From contig CAAEWE010000042.1 in assembly GCA_900759665.1 (NCBI GenBank), positions 1-64,000 on the forward strand: a stretch of 64,000 nucleotides of DNA, in the 5' to 3' direction. The position numbers and the translations under genes were made by a program. The notes beneath the pieces were generated by a model. That model was not told the DNA's origin. It saw nothing but the letters and a program-made list of their open reading frames with translations, and did no database searches. Positions 18,118 to 25,908 of this stretch are shown here, piece by piece (position 1 is the stretch's first letter; the number at the start of each line of letters is the position of its first letter). The stretch comes from Lachnospiraceae bacterium. Its GTDB lineage: Bacteria; Bacillota; Clostridia; Lachnospirales; Lachnospiraceae.

Positions 18118-18145
18118 TTGACGGAAATAGACTATCTGTTATAAT
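18118..18145 (+). promoter_or_regulatory. promoter upstream of the small membrane protein and aroD
   Basis: TTGACG (18118-18123) and TATAAT (18140-18145) are spaced by 16 nt. It lies just after the ilvC terminator and would drive the 37-residue protein, aroD and possibly aroK, leaving a ~130-nt leader in which I see no known riboswitch. Confidence 0.65.
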
Positions 18146-18288
18146 AGAAATAATAGCTTTTCTATGTCAGATGGTAACTGTCAGGGAGAAGTCTGCGGAA
18201 TCAGGGTGGAGTGAAATTAGAGGATCAGGTTATAATAAGATGTAAGGATTACAATTGTTACATAATGGAACATAGAAGGAGAGACAAT

Positions 18289-18402
18289 ATGGGAGCATTG
18301 ATCGGAGGAATTATTTTACTTGTCGTAATCGTAGTTGCAGTTGTCGTAGGGGCTGTATCAGCCATTGTGGCGGCAGCAAAGGATACATTAAAGGATGAAT
18401 GA
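18289..18402 (+). CDS. 37-residue single-span membrane protein
   Basis: A good ribosome site (GAAGGAGAG at 18275-18283) precedes an ATG encoding MGALIGGIILLVVIVVAVVV, followed by a short Ala-rich stretch and a charged tail ending KDTLKDE. It is one glycine-, valine- and isoleucine-rich transmembrane helix with almost no soluble part. It lies 25 nt before aroD, so it should be co-transcribed with it. No family was recognised. The clear Shine-Dalgarno sequence and helix argue for a real gene; function unknown. Confidence 0.65.
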   Translation: MGALIGGIILLVVIVVAVVVGAVSAIVAAAKDTLKDE

Positions 18403-18427
18403 TCATTGAGTTTTTAAGGAGGAAGAT

Positions 18428-19231
18428 ATGGTTCAGGTTGGAGATGTTTCTATTGGAAGTGGGAAACCGAAGATTTGTGCATCGATCACAGAAACGGACC
18501 GGAAATCTATTATTGCAGCGGCAGATATCCTGCTGCAAAAGAGAGTGGATATTATCGAATGGCGTATTGATTATTATAGAGAAGCCGGACACTGGGATAT
18601 GGTTCTGGAAACATTGCAGCGGTTGAAAATGTCTTTGTATGGCAGACCGCTTATGGTGACATTCCGCACCAGGAAGGAGGGAGGCAGTCAGGAGATCGAG
18701 ACGGCTGCTTACCGGGAACTGCTGGAGCATATTGCACAGAGTGGGCTGGTGGATATGATCGATGTGGAGATTTTTAAAGATCTTTCCTATGAGGTGCTTG
18801 CCGGGGACAGAACGCCGGAAGTACAGGAGCAATTTGAAGATCTGAAGCAGTGGATAGAAATGCTTCGTCAGAAAGTAGTTGTTGTAGGATCTTATCACAA
18901 CTTTGACTCGACGCCGGAGGATGCAGAGCTTGCCGGGAGAATGAGGATCATCGACGAAAGTGGTGTAGACATTCCCAAGATGGCAGTTATGCCGGCAGAC
19001 CGTATGGACGTTATGAGGCTGATGATGTTTACCCTTCAGATGACAGAGCAGATCGCCAAACCATTGATCACCATGTCCATGAGCAGGATCGGCAGCATCA
19101 GCCGGATCTCCGGAGAAGCCTTCGGCTCAGCTGTAACCTTTGGCAGTATTGGTCAGGAGAGTGCTCCGGGACAGCTTCCGGTCAATAAGCTGGAGGAAAT
19201 GCTGGATATGATCCACCAGAATTATCAATAA
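18428..19231 (+). CDS. aroD: type I 3-dehydroquinate dehydratase
   Basis: AroD dehydrates 3-dehydroquinate to 3-dehydroshikimate through a Schiff base. The 267-residue protein has the type I marks EWRIDYY, PLMVTFRTRKEGG, SYHNFDSTP, the lysine in GVDIPKMAVMP (the expected Schiff-base residue) and the C-terminal FGSAVTFG-SIGQESAPGQLP. It is preceded by AAGGAGGAAGAT. aroK follows after 49 nt, so steps three and five of the shikimate pathway are neighbours here. Confidence 0.96.
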   Translation: MVQVGDVSIGSGKPKICASITETDRKSIIAAADILLQKRVDIIEWRIDYYREAGHWDMVLETLQRLKMSLYGRPLMVTFRTRKEGGSQEIETAAYRELLEHIAQSGLVDMIDVEIFKDLSYEVLAGDRTPEVQEQFEDLKQWIEMLRQKVVVVGSYHNFDSTPEDAELAGRMRIIDESGVDIPKMAVMPADRMDVMRLMMFTLQMTEQIAKPLITMSMSRIGSISRISGEAFGSAVTFGSIGQESAPGQLPVNKLEEMLDMIHQNYQ

Positions 19232-19280
19232 CGGTCAGGGAGACATCAGCGTAAATCGAGGATACGACAGGAGGGGCATT

Positions 19281-19829
19281 GTGCATCAGTTAGAGGAACA
19301 TATATTTTTGATCGGTTTTATGGGAGTCGGGAAGAGTACCGTTGCCCGCATGCTCAGCAGACAGCTTGGAGTGAAGGAGTATGATACCGACCGGATGATC
19401 GTTGCCAGAGATGGCAGAGAGATATCGCAGATTTTTGCGGAGGATGGAGAACTGGCTTTTCGAAAAATGGAGACCGATCTGCTGGAGGATCTGAAGGGGT
19501 ATCCGCCCTCTGTTATTGCCTGTGGAGGCGGCGTTGCCATGCGTACGGAAAATGTGGAATGTATGAAACGACAGGGGAAGATCCTTTTATTGACGGCATC
19601 TCCGGAGACCATTTATGAGCATGTGAAGGACAGCACCAACCGTCCATTGTTAAAGGGTAGGATGAATGTTGCAGGGATCACAGAGCTAATGGCGAAGAGA
19701 GAGCCAAAGTATATGGAAGCAGCTGACATTTGCATGCTGACAGATGATATGTCACCACGGATGGTTGCAGACAAGATCGTTGAGATCATAAAAAATGGTA
19801 CGCCGGTCAGTCTGGACACGCAGAAATGA
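19281..19829 (+). CDS. aroK: shikimate kinase
   Basis: AroK phosphorylates shikimate at the 3-hydroxyl with ATP. The 182-residue protein shows Walker A GFMGVGKST near residue 12, the shikimate-binding DTDRMIV, and ACGGGVAMR near residue 75. The lid arginines lie in TNRPLL. It starts with GTG at 19281, supported by GGAGGGG at 19270-19276; no ATG fits better. The gene lies downstream of aroD in the same direction. Confidence 0.95.
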   Translation: MHQLEEHIFLIGFMGVGKSTVARMLSRQLGVKEYDTDRMIVARDGREISQIFAEDGELAFRKMETDLLEDLKGYPPSVIACGGGVAMRTENVECMKRQGKILLLTASPETIYEHVKDSTNRPLLKGRMNVAGITELMAKREPKYMEAADICMLTDDMSPRMVADKIVEIIKNGTPVSLDTQK

Positions 19830-19904
19830 TGGTTGAAAACAGGGATGGATTCCCGGAAAAGAGATGATCCGGGGTATAAAATCTCTGTCTTCGAGGAAAA
19901 ACAC

Positions 19905-19933
19905 TTGAAAAATACAGGAGTTTCCTGTAAAAT
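19905..19933 (+). promoter_or_regulatory. efp promoter with palindromic spacer
   Basis: TTGAAA (19905-19910) and TAAAAT (19928-19933) are 17 nt apart. Within the spacer, TACAGGA (19913-19919) and TCCTGTA (19923-19929) form a 7-bp inverted repeat with a 3-nt gap. This could be an operator that blocks polymerase, or chance. Confidence 0.6.
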
Positions 19934-19986
19934 ATTTATAGGATTGTGCGGTTTTTGACCGCCACTACATGAAGGAGGATTTTAAG

Positions 19987-20541
19987 ATGGTATCAGCAGG
20001 TGATTTTAGAAATGGACTTACGATCGAAGTAGAAGGCAATGTCTTCCAGGTTATCGAGTTCCAGCATGTAAAGCCGGGAAAAGGTGCAGCCTTTGTCCGT
20101 ACAAAGCTTAAAAATATCAAGAGTGGCGGTGTCGTAGAGCGTACATTCCGTCCGACAGAGAAGTGTCCGCAGGCACACATTGACCGTGCGGAGATGCAGT
20201 ATCTGTACAGTGATGATATGTTCCACTTTATGAATACAGAGACATATGATCAGATTGATATGACAGCAGACCAGGTAGGGGATGCTTTGAAGTTTGTAAA
20301 AGAGAATGATATGGTTCAGATGCTTTCTCATAACGGAGAAGTATTTGCCATTGAGCCACCAAACTTTGTAGAGCTTGAGATTACAGAGACAGAGCCTGGA
20401 TTTAAGGGTGATACGGCAACAGGTGCCAGCAAGCCGGCTACTGTTGAGACAGGTGCTGTTGTACAGGTTCCACTGTTCGTTGAGACAGGTGACAGAATCA
20501 GTATTGACACACGTACTGGCGAGTACATGAAGAGAGTTTAA
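19987..20541 (+). CDS. efp: translation elongation factor P
   Basis: EF-P relieves ribosome stalling at polyproline. The 184-residue protein begins MVSAGDFRNG and has the loop KPGKGAAFVR, whose lysine is the residue modified in many species. It also shows the typical three beta-barrel domains ending FVETGDRISIDTRTGEYMKR. A codon at 19969 also reads as ATG, but it contains part of the ribosome site GAAGGAGGA, so 19987 is the start. No epmA or epmB homologue is in the window. A hairpin terminator follows. Confidence 0.97.
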   Translation: MVSAGDFRNGLTIEVEGNVFQVIEFQHVKPGKGAAFVRTKLKNIKSGGVVERTFRPTEKCPQAHIDRAEMQYLYSDDMFHFMNTETYDQIDMTADQVGDALKFVKENDMVQMLSHNGEVFAIEPPNFVELEITETEPGFKGDTATGASKPATVETGAVVQVPLFVETGDRISIDTRTGEYMKRV

Positions 20542-20561
20542 TTTCATAACGTAAATATAAG

Positions 20562-20607
20562 GGCGTGGTTCCAAGGAAACTCAGTGTTTCCAGGAATCAC
20601 GTCTTTT
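20562..20607 (+). terminator. terminator after efp
   Basis: GGCGTGGTTCC-AAGGAAAC pairs imperfectly with GTTTCC-AGGAATCACGTC across a 5-nt loop and is followed by TTTTG. The long stem with a short T-run fits an intrinsic terminator. Confidence 0.75.
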
Positions 20608-20666
20608 GTGCGTATTGCTGCAAAGGGAACAAAATTGCTTTTAAGAATTTTTCTCACGTAACCTTG

Positions 20667-20720
20667 TTGCATCTTTGGCTTTGGCGTGCTATGATAAACC
20701 GGAAGTTAGAAATAACTAAC
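20667..20720 (+). promoter_or_regulatory. flavodoxin promoter with GTTAG-N6-CTAAC operator-like repeat
   Basis: TTGCAT (20667-20672) and TATGAT (20690-20695) are 17 nt apart. The inverted repeat GTTAG-AAATAA-CTAAC lies at 20705-20720, right at the predicted start of transcription, and another GCTAAC follows near 20735. The pattern resembles metal-dependent repressor sites of the DtxR type (TTAGG-CCTAA), which would fit iron control of a flavodoxin; that link is inference. Confidence 0.55.
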
Positions 20721-20810
20721 ACAAGATATAAACGGCTAACCATGCCGGACATATTTATTTCTATTATGGGTATCATAGTAGGAGGCTGGAGAAAGGAAGG
20801 TTTATCAAGG

Positions 20811-21242
20811 ATGGCTAAAGTCAAGATCATTTATTGGAGTGGTACAGGTAATACAGCAGCTATGGCTGCAGCAATCGCAGAGGGGGCTAAGGAAGCCGGT
20901 GCGGAGGCAGAACTGATCACGGCGGAGACCGCCAGTGTGGCAGATGTACAGGATGCAAAGGCGATTGCGTTGGGTTGTCCGTCAATGGGAGCAGAGCAGC
21001 TTGAGGAAACGATCATGGAGCCTTTGATGGAGGAGCTTGATGGAGCGATTTCCGGCAAGACCATTGTTTTATTTGGCTCTTACGGATGGGGAAGTGGTGA
21101 CTGGATGCGCGACTGGGAGGACAGAGTATCCTCTGATGGTGCTTCTGTGTGGAACGGAGAAGGAATCATTGCCAACAACGCTCCGGATGATGACGTTTTA
21201 GATTCCTGCAAGTCTGCAGGACGCGATCTTGCCGGGCTATAA
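20811..21242 (+). CDS. flavodoxin
   Basis: The 143-residue protein is a short-chain flavodoxin carrying FMN and serving as a low-potential electron carrier. The phosphate-binding loop WSGTGNTAAMA (residues 9-19) is typical. The FMN-flanking loops appear as GCPSMGAEQLEE near 58-69 and FGSYGWGSGDWM near 89-100. Upstream sequence stays open in frame, but the flavodoxin fold begins exactly at the ATG at 20811, preceded by AAAGGAAGG (a few nt further than ideal). It is monocistronic, with its own promoter and terminator. Confidence 0.92.
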   Translation: MAKVKIIYWSGTGNTAAMAAAIAEGAKEAGAEAELITAETASVADVQDAKAIALGCPSMGAEQLEETIMEPLMEELDGAISGKTIVLFGSYGWGSGDWMRDWEDRVSSDGASVWNGEGIIANNAPDDDVLDSCKSAGRDLAGL

Positions 21243-21272
21243 TAATAACAATTTGCCATTTTAGAATCAAAA

Positions 21273-21305
21273 AAGAGGACTTCGTGCAGGGAGTCTTCTT
21301 TTTTT
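21273..21305 (+). terminator. terminator after flavodoxin gene
   Basis: AAGAGGACT pairs with AGTCTTCTT, followed by a run of Ts. It ends the flavodoxin transcript. Confidence 0.85.
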
Positions 21306-21449
21306 GGGAGTATCAGGAAAATGCTCATACCATATCTTTTTTGGAAAGAGACTTGCTTTTTTGGGCGAAAGAGAGGATAATAGAAAAGTCCGAGTTTTAT
21401 GAAATTTATGTAAAGCGAAGAAAGCGTAAGAAATAATGAGGTGAAAGGA

Positions 21450-23285
21450 ATGGATTTTAAAGTAACCATACATCGACTGCTGCTTCGGGAGGAAAAGCTG
21501 GAGATTGCAGTCAGTGCATCGGGTCCCTGGGATGAGAAAGTACGTGATCCGAAAATGACTATTATCTTCAATAATGGAGAGCAGACAAGACGTCTGCCAA
21601 TCGTAGTTCGTTTTTATCAAAGTGAGAAGGATGGCAGTTTTTATCTGATGGCGTCATATGATTATGTGCTGAAATATTTGTTCTATAAGCAGCCGAAGAA
21701 TAAGCATATTGAGTTTTCTCTGGAATTGAGCTATGGTCATACGGTATTGGAAAGCGTGCCATTTACCGTTGATCCGGAGGATGAGAAGGCATTGGAGCTT
21801 CTGGTGCGTGAAACGTCAATTGGCGTGGAGGAGTCCGAGCAGGAGCGGCAGACATACATCGAGTATGAGATGGGATTTTCCGAGGATTCCCGTCGTGTCA
21901 TTCTGGATGCCAAGCCGGGTCAGGAAAAGATATTCCATCCCCACAAGGGCAGACAGATCTTTAACGGTGTCATTATGTGGCTGTGGCATTTTGTGCTGTT
22001 CTGTTTTTCGGTAGTGCTGATGCCGGTATTTTTTGTGGATGCACTGCTGGCGGCAACAGGATGTCAGAACAAAAATGCAAAGATACCGGAGAACGGTATT
22101 ATTTATCTGCTCAAGCATGTCCGGGCCAAGATGGATACCTTCAGCCGGATCCGTATTGGTATTCTTGCAACGAAAATGTGGATGATGGATGTCGTCAATA
22201 CGATCGCGAGACTTACTCCGATCAAAAAGAACCGGGTTGTATTTCTGTCGAACCGCCGCGACGATCTTACAGGAAACTTTGAGTTTGTAAATAAATATCT
22301 GGACAGCGTACCGGAGTTGGACCGCCGTTATGTGCTGGACAGCCATGAAGTGAAGCAGATGCACATCAGCAGCCTGATCCGTATGGCATGGTACTTTGGA
22401 AATGCCAAGGTGATCCTGGTAGATGATTACTGTGAGCTGTTCTTCCGGATGCCGAGGAGAAAGGATACCTATCTGATCCAGTTGTGGCATGCCTGCGGAG
22501 CCTTCAAGACCTTCGGCTGCAGCCGTATGGGACGTCCCGGCGGCCAGACACAGAAGAGTCCGAACCATCGTAATTACGATTATGCACTGGTCAGTTCACA
22601 GAATATTGCAAAGTTTTATGCAGAAGGTTTTGGTATCTCGGAGAACAAGGTGGCAGCCACCGGTATTCCAAGAACGGATGTATTTTTTGATAAGGAGTAC
22701 AAAGAGAAGGTTACCAATGCGTTTTATGAGAAGTATCCAAAACTGAAGGACAAAAAGATCCTGCTGTTTGCACCAACCTTCCGCGGAAACGGTAAGCTGA
22801 GTGGTTATTATCCGGTGGATCGTCTGGATGTAAATAAGCTTTATGAAGATCTTGGCAGGGAATATGCGATCATTGTCAAACATCATCCGTTTGTTAATAA
22901 CCGCAGTCATATCCACAAGAAATATCAGGATTATATCATTGACCTGTCAGCCAATTCCGAGTTGAATGATCTTCTGTTTGTAACAGATGTGCTGATCACG
23001 GATTATTCTTCCGTTGTATTTGAGGCGTCTTTATTGGATATTCCGATGGTAATGTATGCCTATGATCTGGATCGATATATTTCCTCCAGAGGTTTCTACT
23101 ATGAGTATGAGGATATGGCACCGGGCAAGATTGTCCGGACGTACAGTGATCTGGTATCCTGTATCGAGACGCAGGACTTTGAAAATGACAAGCTTCAGGA
23201 ATTCAAGAAGAGATTCTTTGATGACCTGGATGGAAGGTCTACCGTGCGTGCCGGTGAACTGATCGTAGAATGTACGAAAAAATAA
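21450..23285 (+). CDS. CDP-glycerol:polyglycerophosphate glycerophosphotransferase-like protein
   Basis: The C-terminal ~370 residues match the TagF/TagB (Glyphos_transf) family: LIQLWHACGAFKTFG, RNYDYALVSS, KVAATGIPRTD, LLFAPTFRG, IIVKHHPFV and LITDYSSVVFEASLLD. The N-terminal ~200 residues are a beta-rich domain plus a hydrophobic stretch near 175-200 that may hold it at the membrane. Such enzymes build wall or lipoteichoic acid-type polymers from CDP-activated polyols. GAGGTG six bases upstream supports the ATG at 21450 over the GTG at 21441. It stands alone, with no tagD or other teichoic acid gene nearby. Confidence 0.88.
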   Translation: MDFKVTIHRLLLREEKLEIAVSASGPWDEKVRDPKMTIIFNNGEQTRRLPIVVRFYQSEKDGSFYLMASYDYVLKYLFYKQPKNKHIEFSLELSYGHTVLESVPFTVDPEDEKALELLVRETSIGVEESEQERQTYIEYEMGFSEDSRRVILDAKPGQEKIFHPHKGRQIFNGVIMWLWHFVLFCFSVVLMPVFFVDALLAATGCQNKNAKIPENGIIYLLKHVRAKMDTFSRIRIGILATKMWMMDVVNTIARLTPIKKNRVVFLSNRRDDLTGNFEFVNKYLDSVPELDRRYVLDSHEVKQMHISSLIRMAWYFGNAKVILVDDYCELFFRMPRRKDTYLIQLWHACGAFKTFGCSRMGRPGGQTQKSPNHRNYDYALVSSQNIAKFYAEGFGISENKVAATGIPRTDVFFDKEYKEKVTNAFYEKYPKLKDKKILLFAPTFRGNGKLSGYYPVDRLDVNKLYEDLGREYAIIVKHHPFVNNRSHIHKKYQDYIIDLSANSELNDLLFVTDVLITDYSSVVFEASLLDIPMVMYAYDLDRYISSRGFYYEYEDMAPGKIVRTYSDLVSCIETQDFENDKLQEFKKRFFDDLDGRSTVRAGELIVECTKK

Positions 23286-23310
23286 GAAGATAAAATGAAT
23301 GAATAAAAAG

Positions 23311-23358
23311 AGACATTCCCAAATGATATTACAAAATATCAAAAGGAATGTCTTTTTT
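23311..23358 (+). terminator. terminator after the TagF-like gene
   Basis: AGACATTCC pairs with GGAATGTCT, with an inner stem GATAT/ATATC, followed by TTTTTT. It lies between this gene and the convergent aroE. Confidence 0.88.
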
Positions 23359-23389
23359 ATGTTAAATCAGGAATGTGTAGATCATATTT

Positions 23390-24160
23390 TTATGATTGCG
23401 TCTTCTCTGCAGCAATCTTTTGATAAATCTCGTCGATCTTAGCGGCGTCTAACTTCGTATCCAGAAAGAACTCCACCGCATACAGTGCCTGCGCCACAAG
23501 CATTTCCAATCCGGTGACGGCTGTGATCCCAAGGGATTTTGCCTGTGCGGTCAGTTTTGTCTCCAATGGATTATAAATGATATCCAGAACGGCATGACAT
23601 TTCGTGAATGGTGTCAGATCCAGAGGGGAAGCGTCCGTATGCGGATACATACCGACCGGAGTGGTGTTAACGATCACGTCCGCATCTGTATGGTGTGCCA
23701 GACATTCCTCGTAAGTGATGGTGTCCAGAGTATCCCGGCGGGAAACCAGCTTGATCTTAGCGGCATCCAGATGCTTTAATACGGCGATAATGGCTTTGGC
23801 GGCACCTCCGTTGCCAAGGACAAGACATTTACAGCCTTTGATCCGGATGTTATGCTTCTCGATCATATAAAGAAAACCGGAAAAGTCTGTATTATGTCCC
23901 TCCAGACGGCCGTTTTTGTTCACGATCGTATTGACGGCACCGATGGAGGCAGCATTGTCATCCAGGCTGTCCAGATAAGGGATCACATCCTTCTTATAAG
24001 GGATCGTCACATTGATCGCCTTAAAATCGTGCTTTTTCATAAAATCATCGAAATCCTCCCGGCTCACGGGACAGAGATCGTAGGTGTAATCGGCAAGCTG
24101 CTCATGAATCTCCTTTGAATAGCTGTGACCTAGTTTTTCTCCAAGTAATCCGTATTCCAT
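23390..24160 (-). CDS. aroE: shikimate dehydrogenase
   Basis: AroE reduces 3-dehydroshikimate to shikimate with NADPH. The 256-residue protein begins MEYGLLGEKLGHSYS, the substrate-binding loop. The catalytic Lys lies in NVTIPYKKDV and the Asp in HNTDFSGF, with the Rossmann motif LVLGNGGAAKA and the NTTPVGMYP motif also present. An upstream in-frame ATG would add nine residues, but GGAGGATAATT directly precedes 24160. It is transcribed divergently from the LD-carboxypeptidase gene. Confidence 0.96.
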   Translation of the reverse strand: MEYGLLGEKLGHSYSKEIHEQLADYTYDLCPVSREDFDDFMKKHDFKAINVTIPYKKDVIPYLDSLDDNAASIGAVNTIVNKNGRLEGHNTDFSGFLYMIEKHNIRIKGCKCLVLGNGGAAKAIIAVLKHLDAAKIKLVSRRDTLDTITYEECLAHHTDADVIVNTTPVGMYPHTDASPLDLTPFTKCHAVLDIIYNPLETKLTAQAKSLGITAVTGLEMLVAQALYAVEFFLDTKLDAAKIDEIYQKIAAEKTQS

Positions 24161-24284
24161 AATTATCCTCCATACATAAAATGACAAATCTCATTTGCTA
24201 TTATACGTTATTTCATTTTGAAAAACCAGTATGAAATGTGGTACAATGTACGAAGCTTGAATAATATACAAAAGGAGATAACAT

Positions 24285-25334
24285 ATGAGATATCCGGATA
24301 GTTTACCTGCAGGTGGCACCATCGGCTGTATTGCTCCGTCTTTCGGCTGCAATATCGAGCCTTACCGGAGTGCCTTTGATAATGCATTAAAGACATGGCA
24401 GCAGATGGGATACCATACTGTGCTGGGACCAAACTGCTATGAGGGAAGTGGGATCGGTATCAGCAATACTCCGGAGAAATGCGGGGCAGAGGTGAATCAC
24501 TTTTTTACAGAGGAGGATTGCAACATCATCCTTTCCTGTGGCGGCGGAGAATTGATGTGTGAGGTGGTTTCCTACATTGATTTTGAGCGGATCGCCAGAG
24601 CAAAAGCAAAATGGTATATGGGATTTTCGGATAATACCAATCTGACCTTCCTGCTGCCGACATTGTGTGATACCGCTGCAATTTACGGACCATGTGCTCC
24701 GGCATTTGGGATGAGAGAATGGCATCCGGCGCTGAAGGATGCGTGGGGGCTGCTTTCCGGCAGGATAACGGAAGTGCATGGGTATCCCCTCTGGGAGAGG
24801 GAGTCCCTAAAGGATGAGGAGCATCCGCTGGAGCCGTACAATGTGACAGAAGAAAAGAAGCTGGTGATCTACGATGAAACCGGCAGGCGTATAGATGGGG
24901 AAAAACTGTCGTTCCGGGGACGTCTGATCGGCGGCTGTCTTGACTGCCTGGATACATTGGTGGGAACAAGATTTGACCGTGTTGGTGCATTTAATGAGCG
25001 GTATCAGGAGGATGGCATCATCTGGTTTATGGAGTCCTGTGACTTAAATCCGATGGGGATCCGAAGAGCTCTCTGGCAGTTAAAGGAAGCAGGATGGTTC
25101 CGGCATGTGAAGGGCTTCCTGATCGGCAGACCATTATGCTTTGGAGAAGAGTTTTTGGGACTGGATCAGTATGAAGCGGTATATGGAGTGCTGGGAGAGT
25201 ACCATGTGCCGGTAGTCATGGATGTGGATCTTGGCCATCTGCCGCCATCCATGCCTGTGATCAGTGGTGGAATGGCAGAGGTGAGTCTGGAACCATCTGG
25301 GAACGGAACTGAGATCGGGATCAAATATTTATAA
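24285..25334 (+). CDS. S66 family peptidase (LD-carboxypeptidase/MccF-like)
   Basis: S66 serine peptidases either remove the last D-Ala of peptidoglycan tetrapeptides (LdcA) or hydrolyse microcin C-like nucleotide peptides (MccF). In this 349-residue protein the nucleophile is S115 in GFSDNT, the glutamate is E250 in FMESCD and the histidine is H318 in LGHLPPS, so the triad is intact. LSCGGGELM near 84-91 is the oxyanion-side loop. The long insert between Ser and Glu makes it slightly nearer MccF-like members than short LdcA; which activity it has is open. AAAGGAGATAAC precedes the start. Confidence 0.88.
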   Translation: MRYPDSLPAGGTIGCIAPSFGCNIEPYRSAFDNALKTWQQMGYHTVLGPNCYEGSGIGISNTPEKCGAEVNHFFTEEDCNIILSCGGGELMCEVVSYIDFERIARAKAKWYMGFSDNTNLTFLLPTLCDTAAIYGPCAPAFGMREWHPALKDAWGLLSGRITEVHGYPLWERESLKDEEHPLEPYNVTEEKKLVIYDETGRRIDGEKLSFRGRLIGGCLDCLDTLVGTRFDRVGAFNERYQEDGIIWFMESCDLNPMGIRRALWQLKEAGWFRHVKGFLIGRPLCFGEEFLGLDQYEAVYGVLGEYHVPVVMDVDLGHLPPSMPVISGGMAEVSLEPSGNGTEIGIKYL

Positions 25335-25385
25335 ATATTTAATAGAATATATCTGTGTTGTATATTGACGCAGAATGAAAAGAGG

Positions 25386-25426
25386 AATATACTTCAAAAT
25401 TGAATAGTTCAATTTTGAAGTATATT
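25386..25426. promoter_or_regulatory. 41-bp perfect palindrome before the marR-like gene
   Basis: The left arm AATATACTTCAAAATTGAA (25386-25404) and its exact reverse complement (25408-25426) flank a 3-nt TAG spacer. Each arm itself contains TTCAA-N2-TTGAA or its complement, so two 5-2-5 sites sit head to head. It ends 18 nt before the gene start. It is probably the autoregulatory operator of the MarR protein; the following TGTTTTTGG could also let the RNA hairpin act as an attenuator. Confidence 0.75.
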
Positions 25427-25444
25427 TGTTTTTGGAGGAATTAA

Positions 25445-25906
25445 ATGAAGGATTATTTATGTGAAGCAGAGGATTTTCAACGTTATTTTGAGAAAGCCAG
25501 TGAGCAGGTCTGCCGGAAATACGGAATTACCGTGATCGGCTTGCGGATTCTGACGTTTCTGGGGGATAATCCGGAGCGGAATACAGCGAAGGATATCTGC
25601 AGCTGCCGTTTTATCAAAAACAGCATTGCATCTATGACCATTGATAAACTGGTGAATCGGGGATATATCGTCAGGGAAAGTGATGCGAAGGACCGACGGA
25701 TTCAACGATTGAAACTTACCGGTGAGGCGGATTCTATCGTCAAAGACGGAAGAAAAATGCGGGAACAGTTTACAGAGCTGATCTTTGAGGATTTCAGCCG
25801 GGAGGAGATGGATCTGTTTTTGTCGATGATCGACAGGATCTGTGATTCTGTGAGGAGAAGAGTAGACAGCTACAATGACAACAAAAAAGAAGGAAAAGGA
25901 GAATAG
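25445..25906 (+). CDS. MarR-family transcriptional regulator
   Basis: The 153-residue protein has the winged-helix layout of MarR: LRILTFLGDNPERNTAKDIC leads into the recognition helix region NSIASMTIDKLVNRGYIVRE and the wing SDAKDRRIQRLKLT with the conserved DxR. TTTGGAGGAATTAA precedes the ATG. The exporter gene begins 2 nt after its stop, so they form an operon. The palindrome immediately upstream is the expected site of autorepression, which some small toxic molecule would relieve; the ligand is unknown. Confidence 0.92.
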   Translation: MKDYLCEAEDFQRYFEKASEQVCRKYGITVIGLRILTFLGDNPERNTAKDICSCRFIKNSIASMTIDKLVNRGYIVRESDAKDRRIQRLKLTGEADSIVKDGRKMREQFTELIFEDFSREEMDLFLSMIDRICDSVRRRVDSYNDNKKEGKGE

Positions 25907-25908
25907 TC

